Shown here: positions 50,372-58,151 of the stretch, piece after piece
Layout: the number at the start of each line of letters is the position of its first letter
Position numbering within the stretch: the stretch's first letter is position 1
DNA from: an uncultured Elusimicrobiales bacterium
GTDB lineage: Bacteria; Elusimicrobiota; Elusimicrobia; Elusimicrobiales; Elusimicrobiaceae
Assembly (NCBI GenBank): GCA_934667625.1
Contig: CAKUMH010000008.1
Location: forward strand, 26,981 to 90,980
Reading direction: 5' to 3'
Length of the DNA: 64,000 bases
Notes under the pieces: generated by a model
What the model was told of the DNA's origin: nothing
The model's input: the letters and a program-made list of their open reading frames with translations, nothing else
Databases searched by the model: none
Made by a program: the position numbers and the translations under genes

Positions 50372-51061
50372 TTAATTACTTATATCGCAGGGACTTCCCC
50401 CGCAAACGGATTTGCATAATTTCTCGCCAAAATCATCGTTCCCGCCGCAAGAAAGAACCCAGCCGTCTTTTTGAGGTGTCAGAAGTTCACCGGGAATTAG
50501 CCCCATTTCATAAGAAAAATCTGCCTCATCAAAATTACAATCACCTTGCGGGTAAATTACCAGCCCATACATGGTGGGTAAAAAGCAGTAGTGCTTTCCC
50601 TTTCCACATGGCAAGGACGTATAAGCACATTCCGAGACAATTTCCAGTCCGGTGTCCTCCAACCACAAGAGGGCGGCCTCTTCCGAGGATGAAGTTTCCG
50701 TCCCCGCCAACTCCATCATCTTTAAATTTTGCCTTACCTTGTTTGTTACGGTATACACTTCCGACACGCGACTCTTTTCCACCGCCAATTGGTACTGCGG
50801 CACCGCAATCGCCGCCAAAATGCCAATGATGAGCACCACCACCAGAAGTTCAATGAGCGTAAACCCACCGACTTGGTTCCCCGTTCTCTCGCCGTTATGA
50901 GATAAGATCATGCTGGAAGGTCTCAGTCCAGCATCTGTTGTATTCCTCTTTTTATAAACAACGAGATTCTGGAACCCTGCGGGCTGCCAGGCCCTCCAGG
51001 ATGACGACTTAAATAAACCCTCCATCAACCCACTTAATCGGCCCGTTGTAACGTTTTTCAT
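50372..51061 (-). CDS. type IV pilin-like protein, cassette 3, with repeat insertion in the leader
   Basis: The product has 229 residues from ATG 51061 (AAGGAAGG upstream, as in the other cassettes). It opens MKNVTTGRLSG, then 55 extra residues including WRAWQPAGFQNLVV and SSMILSHNGERTG, and only then GG before FTLIELLVVVLIIGILAA. The extra codons correspond to a 165-nt insertion containing REP-like hairpins, so the prepilin leader is 66 residues instead of 11. An internal ATG at 50911 would give a 16-residue leader but has no ribosome site. The mature body (163 residues) is Cys-rich (CAYTSLPCGKGKHYC, SVCGGSPC) and intact. Confidence 0.83.
   Translation of the reverse strand: MKNVTTGRLSGLMEGLFKSSSWRAWQPAGFQNLVVYKKRNTTDAGLRPSSMILSHNGERTGNQVGGFTLIELLVVVLIIGILAAIAVPQYQLAVEKSRVSEVYTVTNKVRQNLKMMELAGTETSSSEEAALLWLEDTGLEIVSECAYTSLPCGKGKHYCFLPTMYGLVIYPQGDCNFDEADFSYEMGLIPGELLTPQKDGWVLSCGGNDDFGEKLCKSVCGGSPCDISN
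50869..51033. repeat. 165-nt in-frame repeat-element insertion in pilin 3 (E3)
   Basis: The block contains hairpins ATGCTGGA/TCCAGCAT (50910-50934) and CTGGA/TCCAG (50969-50999) with the same TTCCTCTTTTTATAAACAACGAGA-type spacer as E1. It is bounded by copies of the 7-mer AACCCAC (50862-50868 and 51027-51033), as if a target site was duplicated. Its length is a multiple of three with no stop in the pilin frame. Removing it restores a leader like the other cassettes. Confidence 0.75.
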
Positions 51062-51072
51062 AACTGCCTTCC

Positions 51073-51151
51073 TTTTTGCTAAATTTTGCATCTAAGCAAA
51101 ATTTAGCAAAAAAAAAAACGATTACAACCCTTTTGTGTTTTACCGGCCCAA
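51073..51151 (-). promoter_or_regulatory. pilin cassette leader 3: promoter-like boxes, poly-T tract and hairpin
   Basis: TTGGGC (51146-51151), 19 nt, TGTAAT (51121-51126), a T-tract, and a perfect 17-bp hairpin with a 6-nt loop (51073-51112). The apical pairs are GC/GC. Confidence 0.67.
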
Positions 51152-51190
51152 AAACGGCACAAAAAGGAAGGGTCCCCTTAAAAATAAAGC

Positions 51191-51333
51191 GTCATGCTGG
51201 AGTGTGGTGGCGGCCCGCAGGGTTCCAGCCTCTCTTCCTCTTTTTAACGACAGACCCTGGACTACAACCTTCCAGGGTGACAACTTAGTATCATAAAGTC
51301 ATTGTGAACTTGATTCAGAATCTACCTGTTGGG
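51191..51333. repeat. REP-like palindromic repeat cluster (E4)
   Basis: Three hairpins again: GCTGGA/TCCAGC (51196-51229), ACCCTGGA/TCCAGGGT (51254-51278) and ATTGTGAA/TTCAGAAT (51301-51321), in the same order and spacing as E1. One arm contains the GGCGGCCCGCAGGG string also present in E1. The rest of this 373-nt gap (51334-51434) has GCCGTT-rich sequence and a decayed CTGGA...TCCAAGG unit, and no gene. Confidence 0.72.
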
Positions 51334-51434
51334 TTGTGGCTGTTATCGTTGCCGTCCCGCTGTTGCCGTTTTTCCTTTTAGCTCGTCGCCCTGGAAGGTT
51401 TCTGTCCAAGGCCTCGCCGTTGAGCCGTTATCCT

Positions 51435-52046
51435 TCATCCTTCACCCAGCACCTTCACCCGCTCCGACAAGGGCAAAAACGTCTTTTCCCCCACAGGAGC
51501 CGACGGCACCCCAAACGGCATTTGCGCAAGCAGCTTCCAACTTTCCGGCACGCCAAACGCCCGCCGCACCGCTTCATCCGCCAGCGGATTGTAATGCTGC
51601 AGGCTCGCACCCAATCCCCATTCGGCAAACGCCGTCCAAACCATAAATTCCAACATCCCATTGGACTGGTACGCCCACACCGAGAAATGCTCCTTATACG
51701 TCGGAAACTTCCTCTCCTGCTCCTCCACCGTTTTCCATTCCTCAAAAAACAGCACCGTCCCATACGCCGCGGCAAACGACGCCAATTTTTCCTCCGTCGG
51801 TGCAAATTTTTCCGCCGGCACAATTCGCTGCAGGGCTTCCCGCACCAGCTGCCAAAACGTACGGTGTTTATCCCCAAACAGCACAAGCACCCGCGCCCCT
51901 TGTGAATTGAAAGCACTCGGCGCCGTACGCACCAGTTCTTGCACCAAGCGGACGATCTGCCCGTCGGATACCGGGCTTTTATCCGTCAGTGCATAGCGGG
52001 AGCGGCGTTTTTCTGCCGCCCGTAAAAAAGCATTTTTCTGTTCCAT
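51435..52046 (-). CDS. nitroreductase family protein (Frm2/HBN1-like)
   Basis: The product has 203 residues from ATG 52046. It resembles the small FMN nitroreductases related to yeast Frm2: FLRAAEKRRSRYALTDKSPV with the FMN-binding Arg-Arg-Ser, TAPSAFNSQGARVLVLFGDK, VLFFEEWKTVEEQ and NGMLEFMVWTAFAEWGLGASLQHYNPL. It probably reduces nitro or quinone substrates with NAD(P)H; the physiological substrate is unknown. The promoter upstream is TTGACA, 17 nt, TACCCT. It stands alone between a pilin cassette and a tRNA. Confidence 0.87.
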   Translation of the reverse strand: MEQKNAFLRAAEKRRSRYALTDKSPVSDGQIVRLVQELVRTAPSAFNSQGARVLVLFGDKHRTFWQLVREALQRIVPAEKFAPTEEKLASFAAAYGTVLFFEEWKTVEEQERKFPTYKEHFSVWAYQSNGMLEFMVWTAFAEWGLGASLQHYNPLADEAVRRAFGVPESWKLLAQMPFGVPSAPVGEKTFLPLSERVKVLGEG

Positions 52047-52063
52047 ATTTCCCCCTTTCCTGC

Positions 52064-52092
52064 AGGGTAGCGTTTCCAGTTCCACCTGTCAA
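52064..52092 (-). promoter_or_regulatory. promoter of the nitroreductase gene
   Basis: On the minus strand TTGACA (52087-52092) and TACCCT (52064-52069) are separated by 17 nt, followed by a GGGGG ribosome site and ATG. Confidence 0.6.
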
Positions 52093-52194
52093 AACTTTAT
52101 TTGTATTAGAATGCCACCCCCGCAAAAATTGTTGTAAAGCAAGAATCACAACACAGCATCCGCCAGTTTTGTTTATTGGGGTAAAGAAGGAATA

Positions 52195-52239
52195 AAAACG
52201 TGTGTGCCAAAGCATCACCGGAAAGGCCACCTCTGGCAC
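52195..52239 (-). terminator. terminator after tRNA-Arg(CCT)
   Basis: GTGCCA and TGGCAC (52204-52239) pair around a structured loop and are followed on the minus strand by ACACGTTTTTATT. Confidence 0.6.
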
Positions 52240-52269
52240 CGCTCATTTTTTTAGTTAATTAGGAAGAAA

Positions 52270-52343
52270 TACCCCCGGCGGGAGTTGAACTCGCAACCTT
52301 CTCCTTAGGACGGAGCCGCTCTATCCAATTGAGCTACGGGGGC
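52270..52343 (-). tRNA. tRNA-Arg (anticodon CCT)
   Basis: This 74-nt cloverleaf on minus has acceptor GCCCCCG/CGGGGGT with discriminator A, D arm GCTC...GAGC, and anticodon loop GTCCTAA giving CCT. The T loop is TTCAACT. Two pairs are imperfect (G27-A43 in the anticodon stem, an A-C in the T stem). CCA is not encoded. It begins 12 nt after the sigma-factor stop and is probably cotranscribed. Confidence 0.9.
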
Positions 52344-52355
52344 GCAAATCGGCTG

Positions 52356-53459
52356 TTACTTTTTGCTCTTTTTTGCAGTTTTTTTGGCTTTTTTTACTAC
52401 TTTTTTCGCTTTTTTTGCCATTTTGGCGGCCCCATTTTTTGATTTTTGGGCCGTTTTTGGGCTCTTTTTGCGCGTTTTGGCAGCTTTTCGGGCCGCTTTA
52501 GCGCCCTGCTTTAGCAGTTTGGCAAGCGGGCTGTTGTCTGCCGTTTCGCCCAAAATATTCGTTTTAAAACGCGGGCGCATGGCGGTGTGCAACTTGCGCG
52601 TGCGCAAGTCCACCACCGAGGGTTCAATAATCCCCGCTTTCAACGCTTCCTTGCGCAAAGCATTCACCGCGCGCTCCTCAATTTGGCGCACCCGCTCGCG
52701 CGAGAGCCCCAAAATTTCCGCCACTTCCCCCAGTGTTTTGGGCTCGTTGTCATCCAGCCCGTAACGCATGATGATAACCTGGCGGTCGCGGTCGTTTAAA
52801 TCTTCCATGCTTTTTTTGATGCTGTTTTGGTTTTCGTTCTTCAAGAAAACATCGTGCGGGTTGCCTTTGCCGTCGTCGCTGATTAAATCCTCCAGCGTGG
52901 TTTCGTCCTCGTCGTGCACCAAGGTGGTAAGCGAATCCACCCCCTTGGCCGCGCTCAGCGTGTCCATAATGGACTTTACCTGCCGGGCAGACAAGCCCAA
53001 CTCTTGGGCCATTTCGTTTAAAGACGGGTCGCGCCCGTTGGCTTCTTTTAACTCGTTCCACGCACGGAACCAGCGCTTTAGATTGCCCCACGCATGGGAG
53101 GGAATTTTGATAGAGCCGGACTGTTCCTCAATATACTTGCGGATGTACTGCTCTATCCAATAAATGGCATAAGTGGAAAAACGGTATCCCTTTTCGGGCT
53201 CAAACTTATCAATGGCCTGCAGAAGGCCCAAGTTACCCTCTTCAATCAAATCCATCAGCTCCATGCCCGGGCGCAAAAAACGCTTAGCCGTCGGGATGAC
53301 CAAACGCAAGTTCATTTCCATAATCTTGTTTTTGGCGTCTTTATCTCCCTTTTTGGCCAGCTGCCACAGCCGCGCCATTTCTGCGCGGTCAATCTCTTGG
53401 GTAATTTTGCCCAGGTGTTTAAAGTACTCGTTCACACTGTCTAAGGAGTCGTTTTCCAT
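52356..53459 (-). CDS. sigma-70 family factor (RpoD/RpoS-like) with Lys-rich tail
   Basis: The protein has 367 residues. Region 1.2 is LDSVNEYFKHLGKITQ; region 2 has NLRLVIPTAKRFLRPGMELMDLIEEGNLGLLQAIDKF and FSTYAIYWIEQYIRKYIEEQ. Region 3 has DPSLNEMAQELGLSARQV; region 4 has VIIMRYGLDDNEPKTLGEVAEILGLSRERVRQIEE. Region 1.1 is absent, so it may be the primary sigma of this lineage or a group 2 relative. Residues ~300-367 are an added Lys/Ala-rich, histone H1-like tail (KKAKKVVKKAKKTAKK). A TGATATTAT box ends 6 nt before the ATG and no ribosome site is seen, so the mRNA may be leaderless. Confidence 0.9.
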   Translation of the reverse strand: MENDSLDSVNEYFKHLGKITQEIDRAEMARLWQLAKKGDKDAKNKIMEMNLRLVIPTAKRFLRPGMELMDLIEEGNLGLLQAIDKFEPEKGYRFSTYAIYWIEQYIRKYIEEQSGSIKIPSHAWGNLKRWFRAWNELKEANGRDPSLNEMAQELGLSARQVKSIMDTLSAAKGVDSLTTLVHDEDETTLEDLISDDGKGNPHDVFLKNENQNSIKKSMEDLNDRDRQVIIMRYGLDDNEPKTLGEVAEILGLSRERVRQIEERAVNALRKEALKAGIIEPSVVDLRTRKLHTAMRPRFKTNILGETADNSPLAKLLKQGAKAARKAAKTRKKSPKTAQKSKNGAAKMAKKAKKVVKKAKKTAKKSKK

Positions 53460-53465
53460 ACTTAC

Positions 53466-53474
53466 ATAATATCA
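53466..53474 (-). promoter_or_regulatory. extended -10 promoter of the sigma gene, likely leaderless
   Basis: TGATATTAT on minus ends 6 nt before the start codon, the same geometry as at ruvA and tgt. Confidence 0.5.
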
Positions 53475-53561
53475 AACTTTGCGCCGCGGCTCCAGCGCGT
53501 TTTTTCAAATTTGCCGCTTCTGCGTCTAAAAATACTTCCTTACGCGCGAAAGGGAAAATAG

Positions 53562-53570
53562 TGCTATAAT
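53562..53570 (+). promoter_or_regulatory. extended -10 promoter of the MFS-malQ operon
   Basis: TGCTATAAT lies 31 nt before ATG 53602; CGGAGGA is a strong ribosome site between them. Confidence 0.6.
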
Positions 53571-53601
53571 GGAAATAAATGTAAAAAACTCCGGAGGACT
53601 T

Positions 53602-54927
53602 ATGCAAACTGACAGACCTTCTAAAACATTCCTGCAGATAATGTTTATGTGTTTGGGCTTTTTCGGCATCCAGTTCGGCTGGGCGCTGCAAATGGGCAAT
53701 ATGAGCGCCATTTATTCCCGCTTGGGTGCCAGCGAGGACCAAATCCCGCTTTTGTGGCTGGCCGCTCCCGTTACCGGGCTTTTGGTGCAGCCCCTCGTCG
53801 GTTATTTCAGCGACCGCACCTGGTGCCGCTTGGGCAGACGCCGCCCCTATTTCTTGGGCGGGGCGATTTTTTCCATGATTGCCCTGTTCCTAATGCCGCA
53901 GGCCTCGGCCATTTGGATGGCGGTTATCGCCTTGTGGATTTTGGACACCTCGGTCAACGTGAGCATGGAGCCCTTCCGCGCTTTTGTCGGTGATATTTTG
54001 CCCGAACCCCAACGCAAAACGGGTTACGCCATGCAAAGTGTGATGATTGGCGCCGGCGCCGTTATTGCTTCTTTCCTGCCGCAGATTTTAACTTCCTTGG
54101 GCGTCAGCACCGAAGCCCCCTTGGGTCATATTCCCAACACGGTAAAATACTCCTTCTACATCGGCGCCGTGGTGCTGATTGTTGCCATTTTGGCCACCAT
54201 CAAAACTACGCCGGAATATCCGCCGGCCGATATGGAAGAATTTAAAAAATTGCAGCGCCAGTCCGTCAGTTTCGTTGAAACGGTACGCGAAATGGCGCGC
54301 GCCTTTGTGACCATGCCCTCCACCATGCGCCGCTTGGCTGTAGTACAGTTCTTTACCTGGGCCGCCTTTATGGTAATGTGGGTCTATTTTACACCCGGCA
54401 TTGCGTCCGGCGTCTTTCACGCCGTACCCGGCACGGAAGCGTACGAAATGGCCGCCAACTGGGGCAGCTCCTGCTTTGGTATCTACAACGGGGTAGCGTT
54501 TGTTTTTGCCTTTGTACTCTTGTGGCTGACCACCAAATTTTCGGCCAAAGCCATTCACATTGCCTGCTTGACGATTGGCGGCGTGGGCCTCGGTTCTTTG
54601 GGCCTTACGCTCTTTGGCTTAGAGTTTAGCAAAATGGGGTTAATCTTCCCCATGGTGTGCATCGGCATTGCATGGAGCAGTATTTTGTCCATGCCGTACG
54701 CTATGCTCTCCAACGCGCTCCCCGCCGAAAAAATGGGCTTTTATATGGGCGTGTTTAACTTCTTTATCGTTATCCCGCAAATCTGCGTGAACCTTTTCTT
54801 CGGTCCGTTTATGAAACACCTTTTAAACGGAAGCGCCATTGCGGCCGTGGGCGTGGGTGGCATCAGCCTGCTTATTGCTGCGGCGTTTACGTTTTGGGTA
54901 AAGGAACGGCAACCCGTGCAGGAGTAA
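53602..54927 (+). CDS. MFS sugar transporter (SLC45/GPH-like), probably for maltose or maltodextrin
   Basis: The product has 441 residues from ATG 53602 (GGAGG 5 nt upstream; the earlier ATG at 53569 overlaps the promoter). It has 12 hydrophobic segments. The first-helix signature FFGIQFGWALQMGNMSAIY, loop SDRTWCRLGRRRPYFLGGA and IVALWILD-like segment are typical of the SLC45-like disaccharide carriers found in Bacteroidota and elsewhere. It is followed after 3 nt by the DPE2-like 4-alpha-glucanotransferase, which points to maltose or maltodextrin uptake. Substrate is inferred from context. Confidence 0.87.
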   Translation: MQTDRPSKTFLQIMFMCLGFFGIQFGWALQMGNMSAIYSRLGASEDQIPLLWLAAPVTGLLVQPLVGYFSDRTWCRLGRRRPYFLGGAIFSMIALFLMPQASAIWMAVIALWILDTSVNVSMEPFRAFVGDILPEPQRKTGYAMQSVMIGAGAVIASFLPQILTSLGVSTEAPLGHIPNTVKYSFYIGAVVLIVAILATIKTTPEYPPADMEEFKKLQRQSVSFVETVREMARAFVTMPSTMRRLAVVQFFTWAAFMVMWVYFTPGIASGVFHAVPGTEAYEMAANWGSSCFGIYNGVAFVFAFVLLWLTTKFSAKAIHIACLTIGGVGLGSLGLTLFGLEFSKMGLIFPMVCIGIAWSSILSMPYAMLSNALPAEKMGFYMGVFNFFIVIPQICVNLFFGPFMKHLLNGSAIAAVGVGGISLLIAAAFTFWVKERQPVQE

Positions 54928-54930
54928 GCC

Positions 54931-57609
54931 ATGAAGCTTTCCTTTAACCTCTCTTACAAAACGGTGTGGGGCCAATCGCTCCACGCCGTTTTATACCGGG
55001 CCCAAGCCGGGGCCAACGAACGCAAAATCAATGTTCCGCTCTCCACGCAGGACGGCAAAAACTGGAGCGGGGGAATTTTGCTTTTGCTCAAACAACCGCT
55101 GGAATTGGCGTACCATTACGAAGTGCGCTGCGACGGGAAGGCGGTCCGCCGCGAGTGGCAAACCGTACCGCGCCGCCTGCACTTAAATCCAACCGCCACC
55201 GCCTACACCCTGCAGGACCAATGGCGCAACCAGCCCGATGAAGCCTGGCTGTATTCCTCGGCAGTGACAGACGTATTTGCCCCGCACGCAAACAAAACGC
55301 AAAAGCCCCTTGCGCTCTTTGCGCACACGGTAGTGCTGCGGGCCCAAACGCCGCGGCCGAACCGGGGCGGCAAACTGTACCTGTGCGGCTCTTGCCCCGC
55401 TTGGGGTGCGTGGGACCCCCAAAAAGCGCTACAAATGCAGGAAGGACAGTTAAACGAGTGGAGCATTTCCTGCAACGCAGACGACCTTCCGGCCGATGCG
55501 CAATACAAATTTCTGCTCAAAGAAAATCATCAAATTTTATGGGAAGAAGGCCCCAACCGCCACTTGAAAAAACCGGGTTTAAAAACAGGCGAAGCGTTCG
55601 TGCAAAGTGATTTGCGCCCGCGGTTTGCGCCTGAAAAGACCCCCTTACGCGGGGCCGGCGTGGTGCTGCCGGTATTTTCACTGCGCAGTGAAAACAGCTG
55701 GGGCGTGGGCGACTTTGGCGATTTAAAACAACTGGCGGACTGGGCGGAAAAAACGGGGCAGAAGGTGCTTCAAATTCTGCCGATTAACGATACGTCCCTC
55801 ACGGGCACTTGGCAGGATTCGTACCCGTATAATGCCGTGTCCGTTTATGCGTTTCATCCGCTCTATGCCGACATGCGCCCCCTGCCCGCGGCAGACAAAA
55901 AAACCGCTAAAAAATGGGAGGAGCGGCGCAAAAAACTAAATGCCCTGCCGCAGGTGGATTACGAGGCGGCCCTCGCGCTAAAAATGGAACGCTTAAAACA
56001 CGCGTTTTCCGCAGAAGGCGCCGCCGTGCTGGCCGGAGAAGCGTTCCGCCGTTTTTACGCGCAAAACCTCCACTGGCTGCCGGCTTACGCCATGTTCTGC
56101 GTACTGCGCGAGCGTTACCACACGGCCGACTTTAACACGTGGCCCGAACACTGCACCTACTCTTCGGCAGACAACGCGGCCTTCTGCGCGCCCGCTTCTG
56201 GCGACTATGCGGCCGTATGCTTTTGGTATTATGTGCAATTTATCCTGCACTCCCAGCTGACGGAAGCCGTCCGCTACGCCCGCCAAAAGGGCATTATTTT
56301 AAAAGGGGATATTCCCATCGGTGTGTCCCCCCACAGTGCTGATGCATGGGCCGCCCCCCAGCTTTTTTGCCTCAACGCGCAGGCAGGCGCCCCGCCGGAC
56401 GATTTTTCCGTTACCGGGCAAAATTGGGGACTCCCCACTTATAATTGGGACGTCATGGCCCAAGACGGGTACCGTTGGTGGAAACAGCGCTTTACGTTTA
56501 TGGCGCGCTATTTTGATGCGTACCGCATTGACCACGTGCTGGGCTTCTTCCGCATCTGGGAAATTCCGATGCACAGCGTGGAAGGGCTGCTGGGCCAGTT
56601 CGTGCCGGCCTTGCCCTTAAACGCGGCGGAAATTGCCGGTTTCGGCCTGCCCTTTCATCCGGACTTTTTAACACCGCACATCACGGACGCTTTGGTAAAC
56701 GAAAAATTCGGCGTCGCAGCGGCGGACGTTAAAGCCCGCTTTTTAACCGCTTTGCCCAACGGGGGCTACCGCCTAAAACCCGAGTACGCCACCCAGCGGC
56801 AAATTGAGGCGGCACTTACTGCAACCGATGAAAAAACCGCGCGTCTTAAAAAGGGTCTTTTTGCACTGGCCTCCAACGTGCTCTTTGTGCCGGACAGACA
56901 GCAGGCGGGATATTATCACCCGCGCATTGCCGCCCTGACGGACGAGTTTTTCCATTCACTCTCCTCCGCAGAGCAGGGCGCGTTTGCGCGGTTGTATAAC
57001 GAGTATTTCTTTAAACGCCACAACGATTTTTGGAAGGAGCAGGCCATGAAGAAACTGCCCTCCCTCACGCAAGCCACGCGCATGTTGTGCTGCGCCGAGG
57101 ACTTGGGCATGATTCCCGATTGTGTGCCCGAGGTGCTCAAGGAATTGCAAATTCTCTCCTTGGAAATTGAGCGTATGCCCAAGCGGCTGGGAGAAACCTT
57201 TGCCGATACGCGGGCGTATCCGTATCTTTCCGTGGCAACGCCGTCCACGCACGACATGTCCGTGCTGCGCGGTTGGTGGAAGGAAAACCGCGCGATGACT
57301 GCGCGTTTTTGGCACGAGGTGCTGGGCCACACCGGAGAAGCCCCCGCGGACCTGGACGCGCAAACGGCGGAGGAAATCCTGCAACTGCACTTAAACAGCC
57401 CGTCTATGCTGGCGCTGATTTCGTACCAGGACTGGACGGCCATGGACAAAAAACTCCGCGCCAAGGACCCGGAGGCGGAACGCATCAACGTGCCCGCCAA
57501 CCCGCGCCATTATTGGCGCTACCGCATGCCAATCACCTTGGAAAAATTGCTGAAGGAGACCGCCTTCAACGAAAAGATAAAAAAGATGATTTGTGAAAGT
57601 GGAAGATAA
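54931..57609 (+). CDS. malQ: 4-alpha-glucanotransferase, DPE2-like with N-terminal starch-binding modules
   Basis: This 892-residue protein starts with two beta-sandwich regions that look like CBM20: ~1-105 and ~125-225, the second with LYLCGSCPAWGAWDPQKALQM and YKFLLKENHQILWEEGPNR. The GH77 barrel follows from ~240 (VVLPVFSLRSENSWGVGDFGDL). Its nucleophile is in YRIDHVLGFFRIWEIP, the acid/base in CCAEDLGMIPDCVPEVL and the stabilising Asp in ATPSTHDMSVLRGW. The CBM20-GH77 layout with a long barrel insertion is that of plant DPE2 rather than short bacterial MalQ. It transfers glucosyl units between maltose or maltodextrins and glycogen-like acceptors in the cytoplasm. Confidence 0.92.
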   Translation: MKLSFNLSYKTVWGQSLHAVLYRAQAGANERKINVPLSTQDGKNWSGGILLLLKQPLELAYHYEVRCDGKAVRREWQTVPRRLHLNPTATAYTLQDQWRNQPDEAWLYSSAVTDVFAPHANKTQKPLALFAHTVVLRAQTPRPNRGGKLYLCGSCPAWGAWDPQKALQMQEGQLNEWSISCNADDLPADAQYKFLLKENHQILWEEGPNRHLKKPGLKTGEAFVQSDLRPRFAPEKTPLRGAGVVLPVFSLRSENSWGVGDFGDLKQLADWAEKTGQKVLQILPINDTSLTGTWQDSYPYNAVSVYAFHPLYADMRPLPAADKKTAKKWEERRKKLNALPQVDYEAALALKMERLKHAFSAEGAAVLAGEAFRRFYAQNLHWLPAYAMFCVLRERYHTADFNTWPEHCTYSSADNAAFCAPASGDYAAVCFWYYVQFILHSQLTEAVRYARQKGIILKGDIPIGVSPHSADAWAAPQLFCLNAQAGAPPDDFSVTGQNWGLPTYNWDVMAQDGYRWWKQRFTFMARYFDAYRIDHVLGFFRIWEIPMHSVEGLLGQFVPALPLNAAEIAGFGLPFHPDFLTPHITDALVNEKFGVAAADVKARFLTALPNGGYRLKPEYATQRQIEAALTATDEKTARLKKGLFALASNVLFVPDRQQAGYYHPRIAALTDEFFHSLSSAEQGAFARLYNEYFFKRHNDFWKEQAMKKLPSLTQATRMLCCAEDLGMIPDCVPEVLKELQILSLEIERMPKRLGETFADTRAYPYLSVATPSTHDMSVLRGWWKENRAMTARFWHEVLGHTGEAPADLDAQTAEEILQLHLNSPSMLALISYQDWTAMDKKLRAKDPEAERINVPANPRHYWRYRMPITLEKLLKETAFNEKIKKMICESGR

Positions 57610-57611
57610 AA

Positions 57612-57640
57612 TGTGAGGCCCTGCCCATTGGTGGGGCCTT
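57612..57640. terminator. terminator between malQ and pilin cassette 4
   Basis: AGGCCC and GGGCCT form a short GC stem just after malQ and overlap the pilin 4 stop; the T-run is weak. Confidence 0.6.
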
Positions 57641-58140
57641 CATTCTATCGCCCAAAATTCAGCCGAAACTCCTACATTTTCCACCTTATGTTGTCCAACC
57701 GAACGGCATACTTTTATTCCGTCTTGACTGCTAGCGGCACAGTAAATTTTGTCCGCAAGGAGCGCCATATTTAGCGACGGGCTTGTACGTTTGGTTCCGC
57801 TGGCAATGATGTAATAGACAGGATCCTTTATGTGGCGGAGAGAAAAACGTCCATATCTCCATTCGTACGACCCATCCCATTCAAAATCTTGCACGGAGGC
57901 AGGGCGGCTAACATCCAAGTCGTCTATACTTTGCGGGTAAGCACCATTGGCCATGTAGTATACTTCGGCAGCGTCCCGAATGGATTTGACTAAGGTAATG
58001 GCTTGAACCGCGCGGGATTTTTCAACGGCTTTGGTGTATTGCGGAACAGCAACCGCCGCTAAAATGCCAATAATCAACACCACAACCAACAACTCAATCA
58101 GCGTAAACCCGCCAAATTGCCCCGCTATAACATTTTTCAT
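57640..58140 (-). CDS. type IV pilin-like protein, cassette 4
   Basis: The 166-residue protein has leader MKNVIAGQFGG, then FTLIELLVVVLIIGILAA, AVAVPQYTKAVEKSRAVQA. The body has ANGAYPQSIDDLDVSRPAS and an ending around two cysteines (IYCAASSQDGIKVCRS). AAGGAA lies 8 nt before the ATG. As in the other cassettes, the leader region and first ~26 codons match the family while the body is unique. It lies tail-to-tail with malQ and upstream of the carboxyltransferase terminator, without pilus assembly genes nearby. Confidence 0.88.
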   Translation of the reverse strand: MKNVIAGQFGGFTLIELLVVVLIIGILAAVAVPQYTKAVEKSRAVQAITLVKSIRDAAEVYYMANGAYPQSIDDLDVSRPASVQDFEWDGSYEWRYGRFSLRHIKDPVYYIIASGTKRTSPSLNMALLADKIYCAASSQDGIKVCRSVGQHKVENVGVSAEFWAIE

Positions 58141-58151
58141 AATAACATTCC

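Noticed and set aside
50869..51033. Insertion sequence in pilin 3
   Set aside because: The block is only 165 nt, codes for no transposase and has no long terminal inverted repeats; it matches the local REP-like units instead.
51979..52239. 86-codon minus-strand frame overlapping the nitroreductase start
   Set aside because: It has no ribosome site, overlaps the nitroreductase promoter and the tRNA-Arg terminator, and shows no family features.
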